A stretch of 64,000 nucleotides of DNA from Dyella_A sp049445995 (GTDB lineage Bacteria; Pseudomonadota; Gammaproteobacteria; Xanthomonadales; Rhodanobacteraceae). This document shows, in pieces, positions 18,799 through 26,780 of the stretch. The stretch covers positions 1 through 64,000 of the forward strand of contig NZ_JBMSDZ010000014.1 in the NCBI RefSeq assembly GCF_049445995.1. Direction: 5' to 3'. Under the pieces are notes generated by a model that made no database searches, was not told the DNA's origin, and saw nothing but the letters and a program-made list of their open reading frames with translations. The number at the start of each line of letters is the position of its first letter. The first letter of the stretch is position 1. Made by a program: the position numbers and the translations under genes.

Positions 18799-19509
18799 AT
18801 GGTGAGGCCGATCGCCACGCGCAATCTGCATGGCCAGGTGATCCATGAGCTGGGCAGGCAGATCGTCAGCGGCGAGCTCAAGCCGGGCGAGAGCCTGCCA
18901 CGCGAAGAACTGCTCGCCGAGCGCATGAGCATGAGCCGCACCGCGCTGCGCGAGGCGATGAAGGTGCTGTCGGCCAAGGGGCTGATCGAATCGCGGCAGA
19001 AGACCGGTACCCGGGTGCGCGAGACGATCCACTGGAACCAGCTCGACGCCGACGTGCTGGCCTGGCGCTGCGAGTCGATGCCTACCGAAGACTTCGTCGA
19101 GAAGCTGGTGGAAATGCGCGAGATCATCGAGCCGGCCGCCGCCGCCGCTGCGGCGCGCCGCCGCACGCCGGAACAGCTGGCCGCGGTGGAAGCCGCCTAC
19201 GCGGCGATGGCCGCCGCGAAGAACCTCGACGACTGGGCCGAGGCCGACCTGGCCTTCCACGAGGCCGTGCTGCATGCCACCAACAACGAGTTGATGATCT
19301 CGCTGTTCTCGGTGATCGAGACCGCGCTGGGCACCTACTTCGTGTTGTCGGCGAGCACCGCCAGCAACTTCAAGTATTCGTTGCCCCACCACCAGAAGGT
19401 GTATGAGGCGATCCGCCGGCGCCAGCCCGAGGTGGCACGTCAGGCGATGCTGAAGATGGTGGCCGATTCGCGCAGCAACATCCGCCGCCACCGCAAGGCG
19501 AAGGCCTGA
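18799..19509 (+). CDS. GntR-family (FadR subfamily) regulator, DgoR-like
   Basis: A 236-residue regulator with an N-terminal winged helix (REELLAERMSMSRTALREAM, residues about 34-60) and an all-helical FCD effector domain with metal-ligand residues in EADLAFHEAVL and SLPHHQKVYEAI. It is the first gene of a galactonate-type operon, so it is most likely the local repressor, released by galactonate or a related acid (inference by context and by E. coli DgoR). Confidence 0.88.
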   Translation: MVRPIATRNLHGQVIHELGRQIVSGELKPGESLPREELLAERMSMSRTALREAMKVLSAKGLIESRQKTGTRVRETIHWNQLDADVLAWRCESMPTEDFVEKLVEMREIIEPAAAAAAARRRTPEQLAAVEAAYAAMAAAKNLDDWAEADLAFHEAVLHATNNELMISLFSVIETALGTYFVLSASTASNFKYSLPHHQKVYEAIRRRQPEVARQAMLKMVADSRSNIRRHRKAKA

Positions 19510-19513
19510 GCAG

Positions 19514-20455
19514 ATGGCGGGCCTGATCGGACTCGACTGGGGCACCAGCAGCCTGCGCGCCTATCGGCTCGATGCCGGCACGGTGGCCGAGGTGCGCGCG
19601 CGTCCGTGGGGCATCCGCCAGTTGCCGGAAGGCGGCTTCGACGCGGCGCTGGCCGAGGTCACCGCCGGCTGGCCCGCGCTGCCGCGGCTGGCCTGCGGCA
19701 TGGTCGGCAGCCGCAACGGCTGGTGCGAGGTACCGTATCTCGAGCTGCCGACCGACGCGGTAACACTGGGGCGCGCGCTGCATGTTTTCGTCGCCGGTGA
19801 CGGCCGTGCGCTGCACCTGGTGCCGGGGCTGCGCAACCCGCAAGGCCCGGACGTGATGCGTGGCGAGGAGACACAGCTGTTCGGCGCGATGGCGCGCGAT
19901 CCGGCGCTGGCCGCGCATGCCACGGTCGTGCTGCCCGGCACGCACAGCAAGTGGGCCAGCGTGCGCGACGGCGCGATCGTCGACTTCAGCACGGCGATGA
20001 CCGGCGAACTGTTCGCGCTGCTGCGGCGGCACTCGATCCTGAATGCCGGCGGCGACGAGGGTGCGCCGGCGCCGGATGCCTTTGCGCGCGGCGTGCTCGC
20101 CGCCCGCGACAGCGGCGCGGCCGGTGGACTCTCGCGATTGTTCTCGGCCCGCGCGCTGATGCTCGACGGCATGCTGGCGCCGGCCTCGGTGCCGGACTAT
20201 CTCTCCGGTCTGCTGCTGGGCGAGGAACTGCGCGCGCAGATCGCCAGCGGCCGCTTCCGCATCGATGCGCCGATCCAGCTGATCGGCGATGCCGCGCTGT
20301 GTGCGCGCTACCGCGAGGCTGCCGCGCATTTCGATCTTTCCTTTGCCCAGCCGTGGGTCGACGTCGTCGCCGATGGGCTGTGGCAGCTCGCCGTCGCTGC
20401 CGGACTGGTGGCCGAGCCCCTGGCCATGGCGCCGAAGGAGGCCCGTTCATGCTGA
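19514..20455 (+). CDS. dgoK: 2-dehydro-3-deoxygalactonokinase
   Basis: A 313-residue sugar-acid kinase phosphorylating 2-keto-3-deoxygalactonate. It has the N-terminal ATPase-fold motif IGLDWGTSSLRAYRLD, and the conserved GMVGSRNGWCEVPYL, GLRNPQGPDVMRGEETQLFG and LPGTHSKWASV segments of DgoK. It starts 4 bp after the regulator and overlaps the aldolase by 7 nt. Confidence 0.94.
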   Translation: MAGLIGLDWGTSSLRAYRLDAGTVAEVRARPWGIRQLPEGGFDAALAEVTAGWPALPRLACGMVGSRNGWCEVPYLELPTDAVTLGRALHVFVAGDGRALHLVPGLRNPQGPDVMRGEETQLFGAMARDPALAAHATVVLPGTHSKWASVRDGAIVDFSTAMTGELFALLRRHSILNAGGDEGAPAPDAFARGVLAARDSGAAGGLSRLFSARALMLDGMLAPASVPDYLSGLLLGEELRAQIASGRFRIDAPIQLIGDAALCARYREAAAHFDLSFAQPWVDVVADGLWQLAVAAGLVAEPLAMAPKEARSC

Positions 20456-21093
20456 CCCCCTGGCTCTCGCCGCTGCCGCTGGTGGCGATCCTGCGCGGCC
20501 TGCTGCCGGAGGAAGCGGTTGCCATCGGCCGGGCGCTGGCCAGCGCGGGCCTGCGTGTACTCGAAGTGCCCCTGAACTCGCCGCGGCCCTGCGACAGCAT
20601 CCGCCGGCTGGTCGAGGCGCTGGGTGACGGTTGTCTGGTCGGCGCGGGCACTGTGATGACGCCGGCGCAGGTCGACGAGGTCGCCGCGGCCGGTGGCCGG
20701 CTGATCGTGATGCCGCACGCCGATGCCACCGTGATCCGCGCCGCCAAGGCGCGTGGCCTGGTCTGCGTGCCGGGCGTCGCCACGCCCACCGAGGCCTTCG
20801 CGGCGATCGCCGCCGGCGCCGACGGGCTCAAGCTGTTTCCCGCCGAGCAGGCCGCGCCGAGAGTACTCAAGGCCTGGCGCGCCGTGCTGCCGCCGGACCT
20901 GCCGGTGCTGCCGGTCGGCGGCATCACGCCGGACACCATGGCGCCGTGGATCGCTGCCGGAGCGCAGGGCTTCGGCATCGGCTCGGCGCTGTTTGCCCCC
21001 GGCGTCGACGCCGCGGAGATCGAACGACGCGCCCGCCGCTTTGCCGACGCGTGGGCCGCCCTTGCCACATCGCCCCAGGAAAGCGCCCCATGA
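20449..21093 (+). CDS. dgoA: 2-dehydro-3-deoxy-6-phosphogalactonate aldolase
   Basis: A 214-residue KDPG/KDPGal-type class I aldolase producing pyruvate and glyceraldehyde 3-phosphate. The Schiff-base lysine lies in GADGLKLFPAEQ, the catalytic glutamate in RVLEVPLNSP, and the phosphate site near VGGITPDTM. The ATG at 20449 overlaps the kinase; its stop overlaps the dehydratase start (ATGA at 21090). Confidence 0.94.
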   Translation: MLTPWLSPLPLVAILRGLLPEEAVAIGRALASAGLRVLEVPLNSPRPCDSIRRLVEALGDGCLVGAGTVMTPAQVDEVAAAGGRLIVMPHADATVIRAAKARGLVCVPGVATPTEAFAAIAAGADGLKLFPAEQAAPRVLKAWRAVLPPDLPVLPVGGITPDTMAPWIAAGAQGFGIGSALFAPGVDAAEIERRARRFADAWAALATSPQESAP

Positions 21094-22238
21094 AGATCAC
21101 CCGACTCACCACGTACCTGGTGCCACCGCGCTGGTGCTTCGTGCGCATCGAAACCGACGCCGGCATCAGCGGCTGGGGCGAACCGGTGGTCGAGGGCCGC
21201 GCGCAGACCGTCGCAGCCGCGGTCGAGGAACTGTCGGACTACCTGGTCGGCCAGGACCCGCGCCGGGTCGAGGACCTGTGGAACGTGATGTACCGCGGCG
21301 GCTTCTACCGCGGTGGGCCGATCCTGATGAGCGCGATCGCCGGCATCGACCAGGCGCTGTGGGACATCAAGGGCCGGGCGCTGGGTGTGCCGGTGCACGA
21401 ACTGCTGGGCGGGCGCGTGCGCGAGCGCATCCGCGTGTACTCGTGGATCGGCGGCGACCGCCCCGCGGATACCGCGGCGGCGGCGAAGGCCGCGGTCGAG
21501 CGCGGTTTCACCGCGGTGAAGATGAACGCCACCGAGGAAATGCACTTCGTCGATACCCACGACAAGGTCACCCGCGTGCTGGAGAACGTGCAGGCGGTGC
21601 GCGATGCGGTCGGGCCGAACGTCGGCCTGGGCCTGGACTTCCACGGCCGCGTGCACAAGCCGATGGCCAAGGTGCTGATGCGCGAGCTGGCGCCGTACAA
21701 ATTGATGTTCATCGAGGAGCCGGTGCTGTCCGACCATCTCGAGGCGCTGCCCGAGCTGGCCTCGCTGTCGCCGGCGCCGATCGCGCTGGGCGAGCGCCTC
21801 TATTCGCGCTACGACTTCAAGCGCGTGCTGCAGATGGGCGGCGTGGACATCATCCAGCCCGATCCGTCGCATTCGGGCGGCATCACCGAGACGCGCAAGA
21901 TCGCGGCGATGGCCGAGGCCTACGACGTGGCGCTGGCGCTGCACTGCCCGCTGGGTCCGATTGCGCTGGCGGCCAACCTGCAACTGGACGGCGTGTGCCA
22001 CAACGCCTTCATCCAGGAGCAGAGCCTGGGCATCCACTACAACGCGACCAACGACCTGCTCGACTACGTCACCGACCGCCGCGTGTTCGCCTACGAGGAC
22101 GGCTACGTGACCATTCCGCACGGCCCCGGCCTGGGTATCGAGGTGAACGAGGCCTACGTGGCGGAACGGGCCGAGATCGGCCACCGCTGGCGCAACCCGC
22201 TGTGGCGCCACGCCGACGGCAGCGTCGCCGAATGGTGA
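21090..22238 (+). CDS. dgoD: D-galactonate dehydratase
   Basis: A 382-residue enolase-superfamily enzyme converting D-galactonate to 2-keto-3-deoxygalactonate. N-terminal capping domain (WGEPVVEGRAQTV), then the barrel with metal ligands in GLDFHGR, FIEEPV and GERLYSR, and the catalytic His region IQPDPSHSGGITETR / LHCPLGPIALAANLQ. Length and motifs match DgoD rather than other mandelate-racemase relatives. Confidence 0.95.
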   Translation: MKITRLTTYLVPPRWCFVRIETDAGISGWGEPVVEGRAQTVAAAVEELSDYLVGQDPRRVEDLWNVMYRGGFYRGGPILMSAIAGIDQALWDIKGRALGVPVHELLGGRVRERIRVYSWIGGDRPADTAAAAKAAVERGFTAVKMNATEEMHFVDTHDKVTRVLENVQAVRDAVGPNVGLGLDFHGRVHKPMAKVLMRELAPYKLMFIEEPVLSDHLEALPELASLSPAPIALGERLYSRYDFKRVLQMGGVDIIQPDPSHSGGITETRKIAAMAEAYDVALALHCPLGPIALAANLQLDGVCHNAFIQEQSLGIHYNATNDLLDYVTDRRVFAYEDGYVTIPHGPGLGIEVNEAYVAERAEIGHRWRNPLWRHADGSVAEW

Positions 22239-22281
22239 TGCCACGCGTCGCCGCGCTCCCTCCCGTTTCCGGAACCTGCTG

Positions 22282-23046
22282 ATGTCCTCCTTCGCCACGT
22301 ACCCCAGCCTGGTCGATCGCAACGTCCTGATCACCGGCGGCGCCAGCGGTATCGGCGCCAGCTTCGTCGAACACTTCGCCCGCCAGGGCGCGCGCGTGGC
22401 CTTCCTCGACGTCGACGACGCCGGCGCCCGGCGGGTGCTGGACGCACTGGACGAAGTGCCGCACGCGCCGGTCTACCTGCATTGCGATCTCACCGACGTC
22501 GCCGCACTGCGGGCGGCGATCGCCACCGCGCGCGAAGGCATCGGGCCGATCGCCGTGCTGGTCAACAACGCCGCCAACGACGCGCGCCATGCGCTGGCCA
22601 CGGTCGACGTGGCGGCATTCGAGCGCAACGTGGCGATCAACCTGCGCCACCAGATCTTCGCCACCCAGGCGGTGCTGCCGGACATGCAGGCACTGGGCGG
22701 CGGCTCGATCATCTGCCTGGGCTCCACCGGCTGGATGAAGAAGAGCGGCGGCTACCCGCTGTACGCGATGGCCAAGGCGGCCGTGCGCGGCTTCGTCAAC
22801 GGCATGGCGCGCGAACTGGGCCGGCAGCACATCCGCATCAACGGGCTGATTCCCGGCTGGGTGATCACCGAGAAACAGCGTGCGCTGTGGCTGGATGCCG
22901 AGGGCGAGGCCGAGCTCCGCCGCGTGCAGTGCATGCCGGGCTATCTGATGGCCGAGGACCTGGCGCGCATGGCGCTGTTCCTCGCCGCCGACGACAGCCG
23001 CATGTGCACCGGCCAGGATTTCATCGTGGACGGCGGCTGGGTATGA
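22282..23046 (+). CDS. Short-chain dehydrogenase, probable D-galactose (aldose) 1-dehydrogenase
   Basis: A 254-residue SDR: LITGGASGIGASF cofactor motif, NNAAND motif, catalytic Ser in CLGSTGW, YAMAK motif, and C-terminal FIVDGGWV. In this operon the expected reaction is oxidation of D-galactose (or a related aldose) to its lactone, the first step of the De Ley-Doudoroff route. Substrate is inferred from neighbours; L-arabinose or D-fucose dehydrogenase activity is an alternative. Confidence 0.8.
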   Translation: MSSFATYPSLVDRNVLITGGASGIGASFVEHFARQGARVAFLDVDDAGARRVLDALDEVPHAPVYLHCDLTDVAALRAAIATAREGIGPIAVLVNNAANDARHALATVDVAAFERNVAINLRHQIFATQAVLPDMQALGGGSIICLGSTGWMKKSGGYPLYAMAKAAVRGFVNGMARELGRQHIRINGLIPGWVITEKQRALWLDAEGEAELRRVQCMPGYLMAEDLARMALFLAADDSRMCTGQDFIVDGGWV

Positions 23047-23963
23047 GCGAGGTCCGGACGCTGCCCGTCATGCAGCCGGCGGTGGACGCGGGCAATACGC
23101 TCGGCGAAGGCATCGTGTGGTGTGACCGCACACAGTCGGTGTACTGGACCGACATCGCCCGCGCGCTGCTGTACTGCTGGCACCCGGACAGTGATGCGCT
23201 GCAGGCCTGGGCGATGCCCGAGCGGCTGGCCTCGTTCGCGCTGTGCGAAGACGACGGCTGGCTGCTGCTGGCGCTGGCCTCGCGGCTGGCCTTTTTCCGT
23301 CTTGCCGACGGCTACCTCGAACCGCTGCACGCCGTCGAGCCGGGCGCCTCCACGCGCAGCAACGACGGTGGCTGCGATCGCCAGGGCCGTTTCGTGTTCG
23401 GCACGCTGCACGAGCCGGCATCCGGTGTCAGGCAAGCGGTCGGCGGCTTCTGGCGGCTGGATGCCCATCGGGTGCTGGAGAAGCTCGACCTGCCCGCGGT
23501 GGCGATCGGCAACTCCATCGCCTTCAGCCCCGATGGCGGCACCATGTATTTCTGCGATTCGCTGACCCGGCAGATCCATTGCTGCGCCTACGGCGACACG
23601 CTGGGGCCGCCGCGCCTGTTCGCCACGGTCGATGGCCGGCTCGGCGAGCCGGACGGTTCCTGCGTGGACGCCGATGGCAACCTCTGGAATGCGCAATGGG
23701 GCCGCGGTCGCGTGGTCTGCCACGGACCCGATGGCGCGCTGCGCAGCGTGCTGCCACTGCCGGCGAGCCAACCCACCCGTGCAGCCTTCGGTGGTGCGCG
23801 GCTGGACACGCTGTACGTCACCAGCGCGCGCGAGGGCCTCTCCAGCGCCGCGCTGGCTGCCGAGCCGCTTGCAGGGGCGCTGTTCCGCGCCAACGTCGGC
23901 GTGCATGGATTGCCCGAACCCCGCTTTGCCGGTCGCCCCGGGGCATCGTCTGCCGCCGGCTGA
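23043..23963 (+). CDS. SMP-30/gluconolactonase-family lactonase
   Basis: A 306-residue beta-propeller lactonase. Metal ligands are recognisable in NTLGEGIVWCD (Glu), TRSNDGGCDRQGRFVFGT (Asn/Asp), AIGNSIAFSPDGG (Asn) and LGEPDGSCVDADGNLWNA (Asp). Coupled to the dehydrogenase by an ATGA overlap, it should hydrolyse galactono-lactone to galactonate. The C-terminus is diverged or shortened after FRANVGVHGLPEPRF. Confidence 0.87.
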   Translation: MSEVRTLPVMQPAVDAGNTLGEGIVWCDRTQSVYWTDIARALLYCWHPDSDALQAWAMPERLASFALCEDDGWLLLALASRLAFFRLADGYLEPLHAVEPGASTRSNDGGCDRQGRFVFGTLHEPASGVRQAVGGFWRLDAHRVLEKLDLPAVAIGNSIAFSPDGGTMYFCDSLTRQIHCCAYGDTLGPPRLFATVDGRLGEPDGSCVDADGNLWNAQWGRGRVVCHGPDGALRSVLPLPASQPTRAAFGGARLDTLYVTSAREGLSSAALAAEPLAGALFRANVGVHGLPEPRFAGRPGASSAAG

Positions 23964-24000
23964 GTTTCAACCCTTCATCCCTTCCACAAGGAAGCCTGCC

Positions 24001-25389
24001 ATGAACTCCGTTGCCCAAGCTGCCGTCGGTCATTCCAGGGCCACCGCGATCTTCACCTGTATCCTCGCCGCGCTCGCCGGCCTGATGTTCGGCCTGGACA
24101 TCGGCGTGATCTCCGGTGCCCAGCAGTTCATCCAGAAGGAGTTCGCGGTCGGCGATCGCACCATCGAGTGGATCGTCTCGATCATGATGGCCGGTGCCGC
24201 GCTCGGTGCGCTGGGTGCGGGCTGGATGTCCGGCCACCTGGGACGCAAGCGTTCGTTGATCCTCGGCGCCGTGCTGTTCGTCGCCGGTTCGGTGCTGTGC
24301 GGCATGGCATGGGCGCCCTACGTGCTGATCGTGGGTCGGCTCATCCTCGGCGTGGCCATCGGCATCGCCAGCTTCACCGCGCCGCTGTACCTGGCCGAGA
24401 TCGCCCCCGAGAAGATCCGTGGCGCGATGATCTCGCTGTACCAGCTGATGATCACCATCGGTATCCTGGCGGCCTTCCTCTCCGACACCGCCTTCAGCTA
24501 CACCGGCAACTGGCGCTGGATGCTGGGCATCATCGCGATTCCCGGAGCGCTGTTCCTGGCCGGTGTGTTCTTCCTGCCGTACAGCCCGCGCTGGCTGATG
24601 ATGCGTGGCCGTCGCGCCGAGGCCGAGCAGGTGCTGTTCAAGCTGCGCGGCAATCCGGTGGAGGTCAACCAGGAGCTGAGCGATATCGAGCAGCAGCTCA
24701 AGGTGCCGCAGCGTGGCGTGCACATGTTCTTCCAGAACGCCAATTTCCGCCGCTCGGTGGGCCTGGGCGTGCTGCTGCAGGTGATGCAGCAGCTCACCGG
24801 CATGAACGTGGTGATGTACTACGCGCCGCGCATCTTCCAGGGCATGGGCTACAACACCGAGTCGCAGCTGTGGTTCACCGCCATCGTCGGGCTGGTCAAC
24901 GTGCTGGCCACCTTCATCGCCATCGCCTTCGTCGACAAGCTCGGCCGCAAGCCGATCCTGTACGTCGGCTTCGTGGTGATGGCGCTGGGTCTGGGCGTGG
25001 TCGGCACGATGATGCACCTGGGCATCCACAGCCACGCCGAGCAGTTCTTCACCGTCGGCATGCTGCTGATCTTCATCGTCGGCTTCGCCATGTCGGCCGG
25101 CCCGCTGATCTGGACGCTGTGCTCGGAGATCCAGCCGTTGAAGGGACGCGACTTCGGCATCGGCTGCTCCACCTTCACCAACTGGGCGGCCAACTGGGTG
25201 GTGGGCGTGTCCTTCCTGAGCCTGCTCAACGGCATCGGCAATGCCGCCACGTTCTGGCTGTACGGGGCGTTCAACGTGGTGTTCATCCTGTTCACTTTCT
25301 GGCTGGTGCCGGAGACCAAGGGCACCACGCTGGAGGAGATCGAGCGCAATCTGATGTCCGGCAAGCGGCTGCGCGAGATCGGGCGCTGA
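24001..25389 (+). CDS. MFS sugar porter, GalP/XylE-like
   Basis: A 462-residue transporter with 12 membrane segments. It shows sugar-porter signatures: SGHLGRKRSLILG, LYLAEIAPEKIRGAMISLYQ, LQQLTGMNVVMYYAPRIFQ, DKLGRKPILYVG and the C-terminal PETKGTTLEEIE. It closes the operon and probably imports galactose by proton symport. The start at 24001 is preceded by AAGGAAG. Confidence 0.93.
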   Translation: MNSVAQAAVGHSRATAIFTCILAALAGLMFGLDIGVISGAQQFIQKEFAVGDRTIEWIVSIMMAGAALGALGAGWMSGHLGRKRSLILGAVLFVAGSVLCGMAWAPYVLIVGRLILGVAIGIASFTAPLYLAEIAPEKIRGAMISLYQLMITIGILAAFLSDTAFSYTGNWRWMLGIIAIPGALFLAGVFFLPYSPRWLMMRGRRAEAEQVLFKLRGNPVEVNQELSDIEQQLKVPQRGVHMFFQNANFRRSVGLGVLLQVMQQLTGMNVVMYYAPRIFQGMGYNTESQLWFTAIVGLVNVLATFIAIAFVDKLGRKPILYVGFVVMALGLGVVGTMMHLGIHSHAEQFFTVGMLLIFIVGFAMSAGPLIWTLCSEIQPLKGRDFGIGCSTFTNWAANWVVGVSFLSLLNGIGNAATFWLYGAFNVVFILFTFWLVPETKGTTLEEIERNLMSGKRLREIGR

Positions 25390-25472
25390 GACGGTGGGGT
25401 GGCGGTGCGCCGCCATCTGCTGGCGAGCCTGGCCGTCGTTGCCCTGCCGCACATGGGGCTGGATGCCGTTCG

Positions 25473-25516
25473 GAAAAAATGTGGCGGTGGCCTCGGGGAG
25501 GGCCGCCACCGCCACC
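25473..25516 (-). terminator. Intrinsic terminator for the GH43 operon
   Basis: On the minus strand a stem GTGGCGGTGGC / GCCACCGCCAC (25481-25515) is followed by a six-T run (25474-25479). It lies about 110 bp beyond the glycosidase stop, so it ends the minus-strand TonB receptor-GH43 transcript. The rest of 25390-25628 shows no gene. Confidence 0.75.
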
Positions 25517-25628
25517 AGCACTTGCAAATGGATGCGCACATGCCGATCGCCGGGACGGCCACCAGGCCCGCAACCGCTCCTGCTACCGCCATACCGGGGG
25601 AGCGCGTCGAGGCTTCCGTGCGCGATCC

Positions 25629-26693
25629 TCAGGATCCATGCGCCTGCCTCAGGTCACCGGACGGCAGCGGTAGTGCCATGCCTGCCTTGTAGGGCACGCC
25701 CAGCACGGGCGCGCCAAGGTCATCGAAATGCATCGGCTGCATGCGAATGTCCCGGCATACATAAGCTGGCTTGCAATCCAGGCGCTCGATGGCGTGGTAC
25801 ACGTTCCACCACTGGCGCCCATCCGGCGATGGAACGAACACTACCGAGCCCGGTCCGTAGACCGTGCCGTGATGGTCGAAGATCGGCCCGGACTTGTGCC
25901 ATGCCGACGCATCCAGCGGCGAGGCGCCGGGTGTGAGCGCAAGCAGCCCAACCGCATAGTCGTTCGGGATCCAGCTCGCGCCGGCGGAATAGGTGATGTA
26001 GGTGTGGCCGGCCCGGGTGTAGCCAACCGGCCCTTCCTGGATCGGCTTGCCGCGCGTCTCCCATGGGCGCCTCGGCGTGGAGAGTGCGACCGTGGCGCCG
26101 GTCACGTGGAGCGGATCGCGCATTCGTGCCAGGCAGATCCGCTGCGGGAAGCGCGAATCATGGTGATCGGTGCACGACCAGGTCAGATACAGGCGGCCGT
26201 CGGCCGCAGTGAAAACGTCCGGATCGATCCCCCAGTGCCTGCTTGATTCGGCCAGGTGTCCGTGCGGCAGGCCGGTATCTGCCTCTGCATAGGGGCCTTC
26301 AGGTCGGGCCGCCTCCAGCACGTAGAGCCGATGATGGTCGTTGTCACCATCGTCGGCGGCATAGTAGATGTACCAGCGGCCGTTGATGTGGTGCAGTTCT
26401 GGAGCCCAGATGTCGCGGGCGTTCGGTGCGCCCCGGTCAGGAGGATTCCACACCCCGATCCAGGGCGCCCGTGCCAGCCCGGACAGGCTTCGCGAGTGTC
26501 TGATGCAGATGGCAGCCACGCCGCATTGCGAGGCGGAGTAATAGTAGACGCCGGAGACCTGCGTGATCCACGGATCGCCGCCTGCAAACAACGGATTGGC
26601 GAATGTGGGTCCGGTATGCGCCGCCGCAACTCCCGGCACGGGCAGCACCCATGCCGAAAGTGCGAGCGCAGCGCCCGGAAAGTGTCGCAGCAC
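25629..26693 (-). CDS. Glycoside hydrolase family 43 enzyme, probable secreted arabinanase/arabinosidase
   Basis: A 354-residue five-bladed propeller enzyme. GH43 signatures in order: NPLFAGGDPWI (catalytic base Asp), RDIWAPELHHINGRWYIYYA, WGIDPDVF (pKa-tuning Asp) and KPIQEGPVGY (catalytic acid Glu). A GTG start at 26693 with GAGGAGG 4 nt upstream yields a signal peptide (VLRHFPGAALALSAW). It shares its transcript with the upstream TonB receptor, so it probably trims arabino- or xylo-oligosaccharides taken up by that receptor. Confidence 0.88.
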   Translation of the reverse strand: MLRHFPGAALALSAWVLPVPGVAAAHTGPTFANPLFAGGDPWITQVSGVYYYSASQCGVAAICIRHSRSLSGLARAPWIGVWNPPDRGAPNARDIWAPELHHINGRWYIYYAADDGDNDHHRLYVLEAARPEGPYAEADTGLPHGHLAESSRHWGIDPDVFTAADGRLYLTWSCTDHHDSRFPQRICLARMRDPLHVTGATVALSTPRRPWETRGKPIQEGPVGYTRAGHTYITYSAGASWIPNDYAVGLLALTPGASPLDASAWHKSGPIFDHHGTVYGPGSVVFVPSPDGRQWWNVYHAIERLDCKPAYVCRDIRMQPMHFDDLGAPVLGVPYKAGMALPLPSGDLRQAHGS

Positions 26694-26780
26694 GATGTCC
26701 TCCTCGACTGCCCCCGGCCCACCGCGCCAACCGGTCAACCGGGTGGCGCGGTGGGCCGGGAAACCCGGATGGAACGCCGG

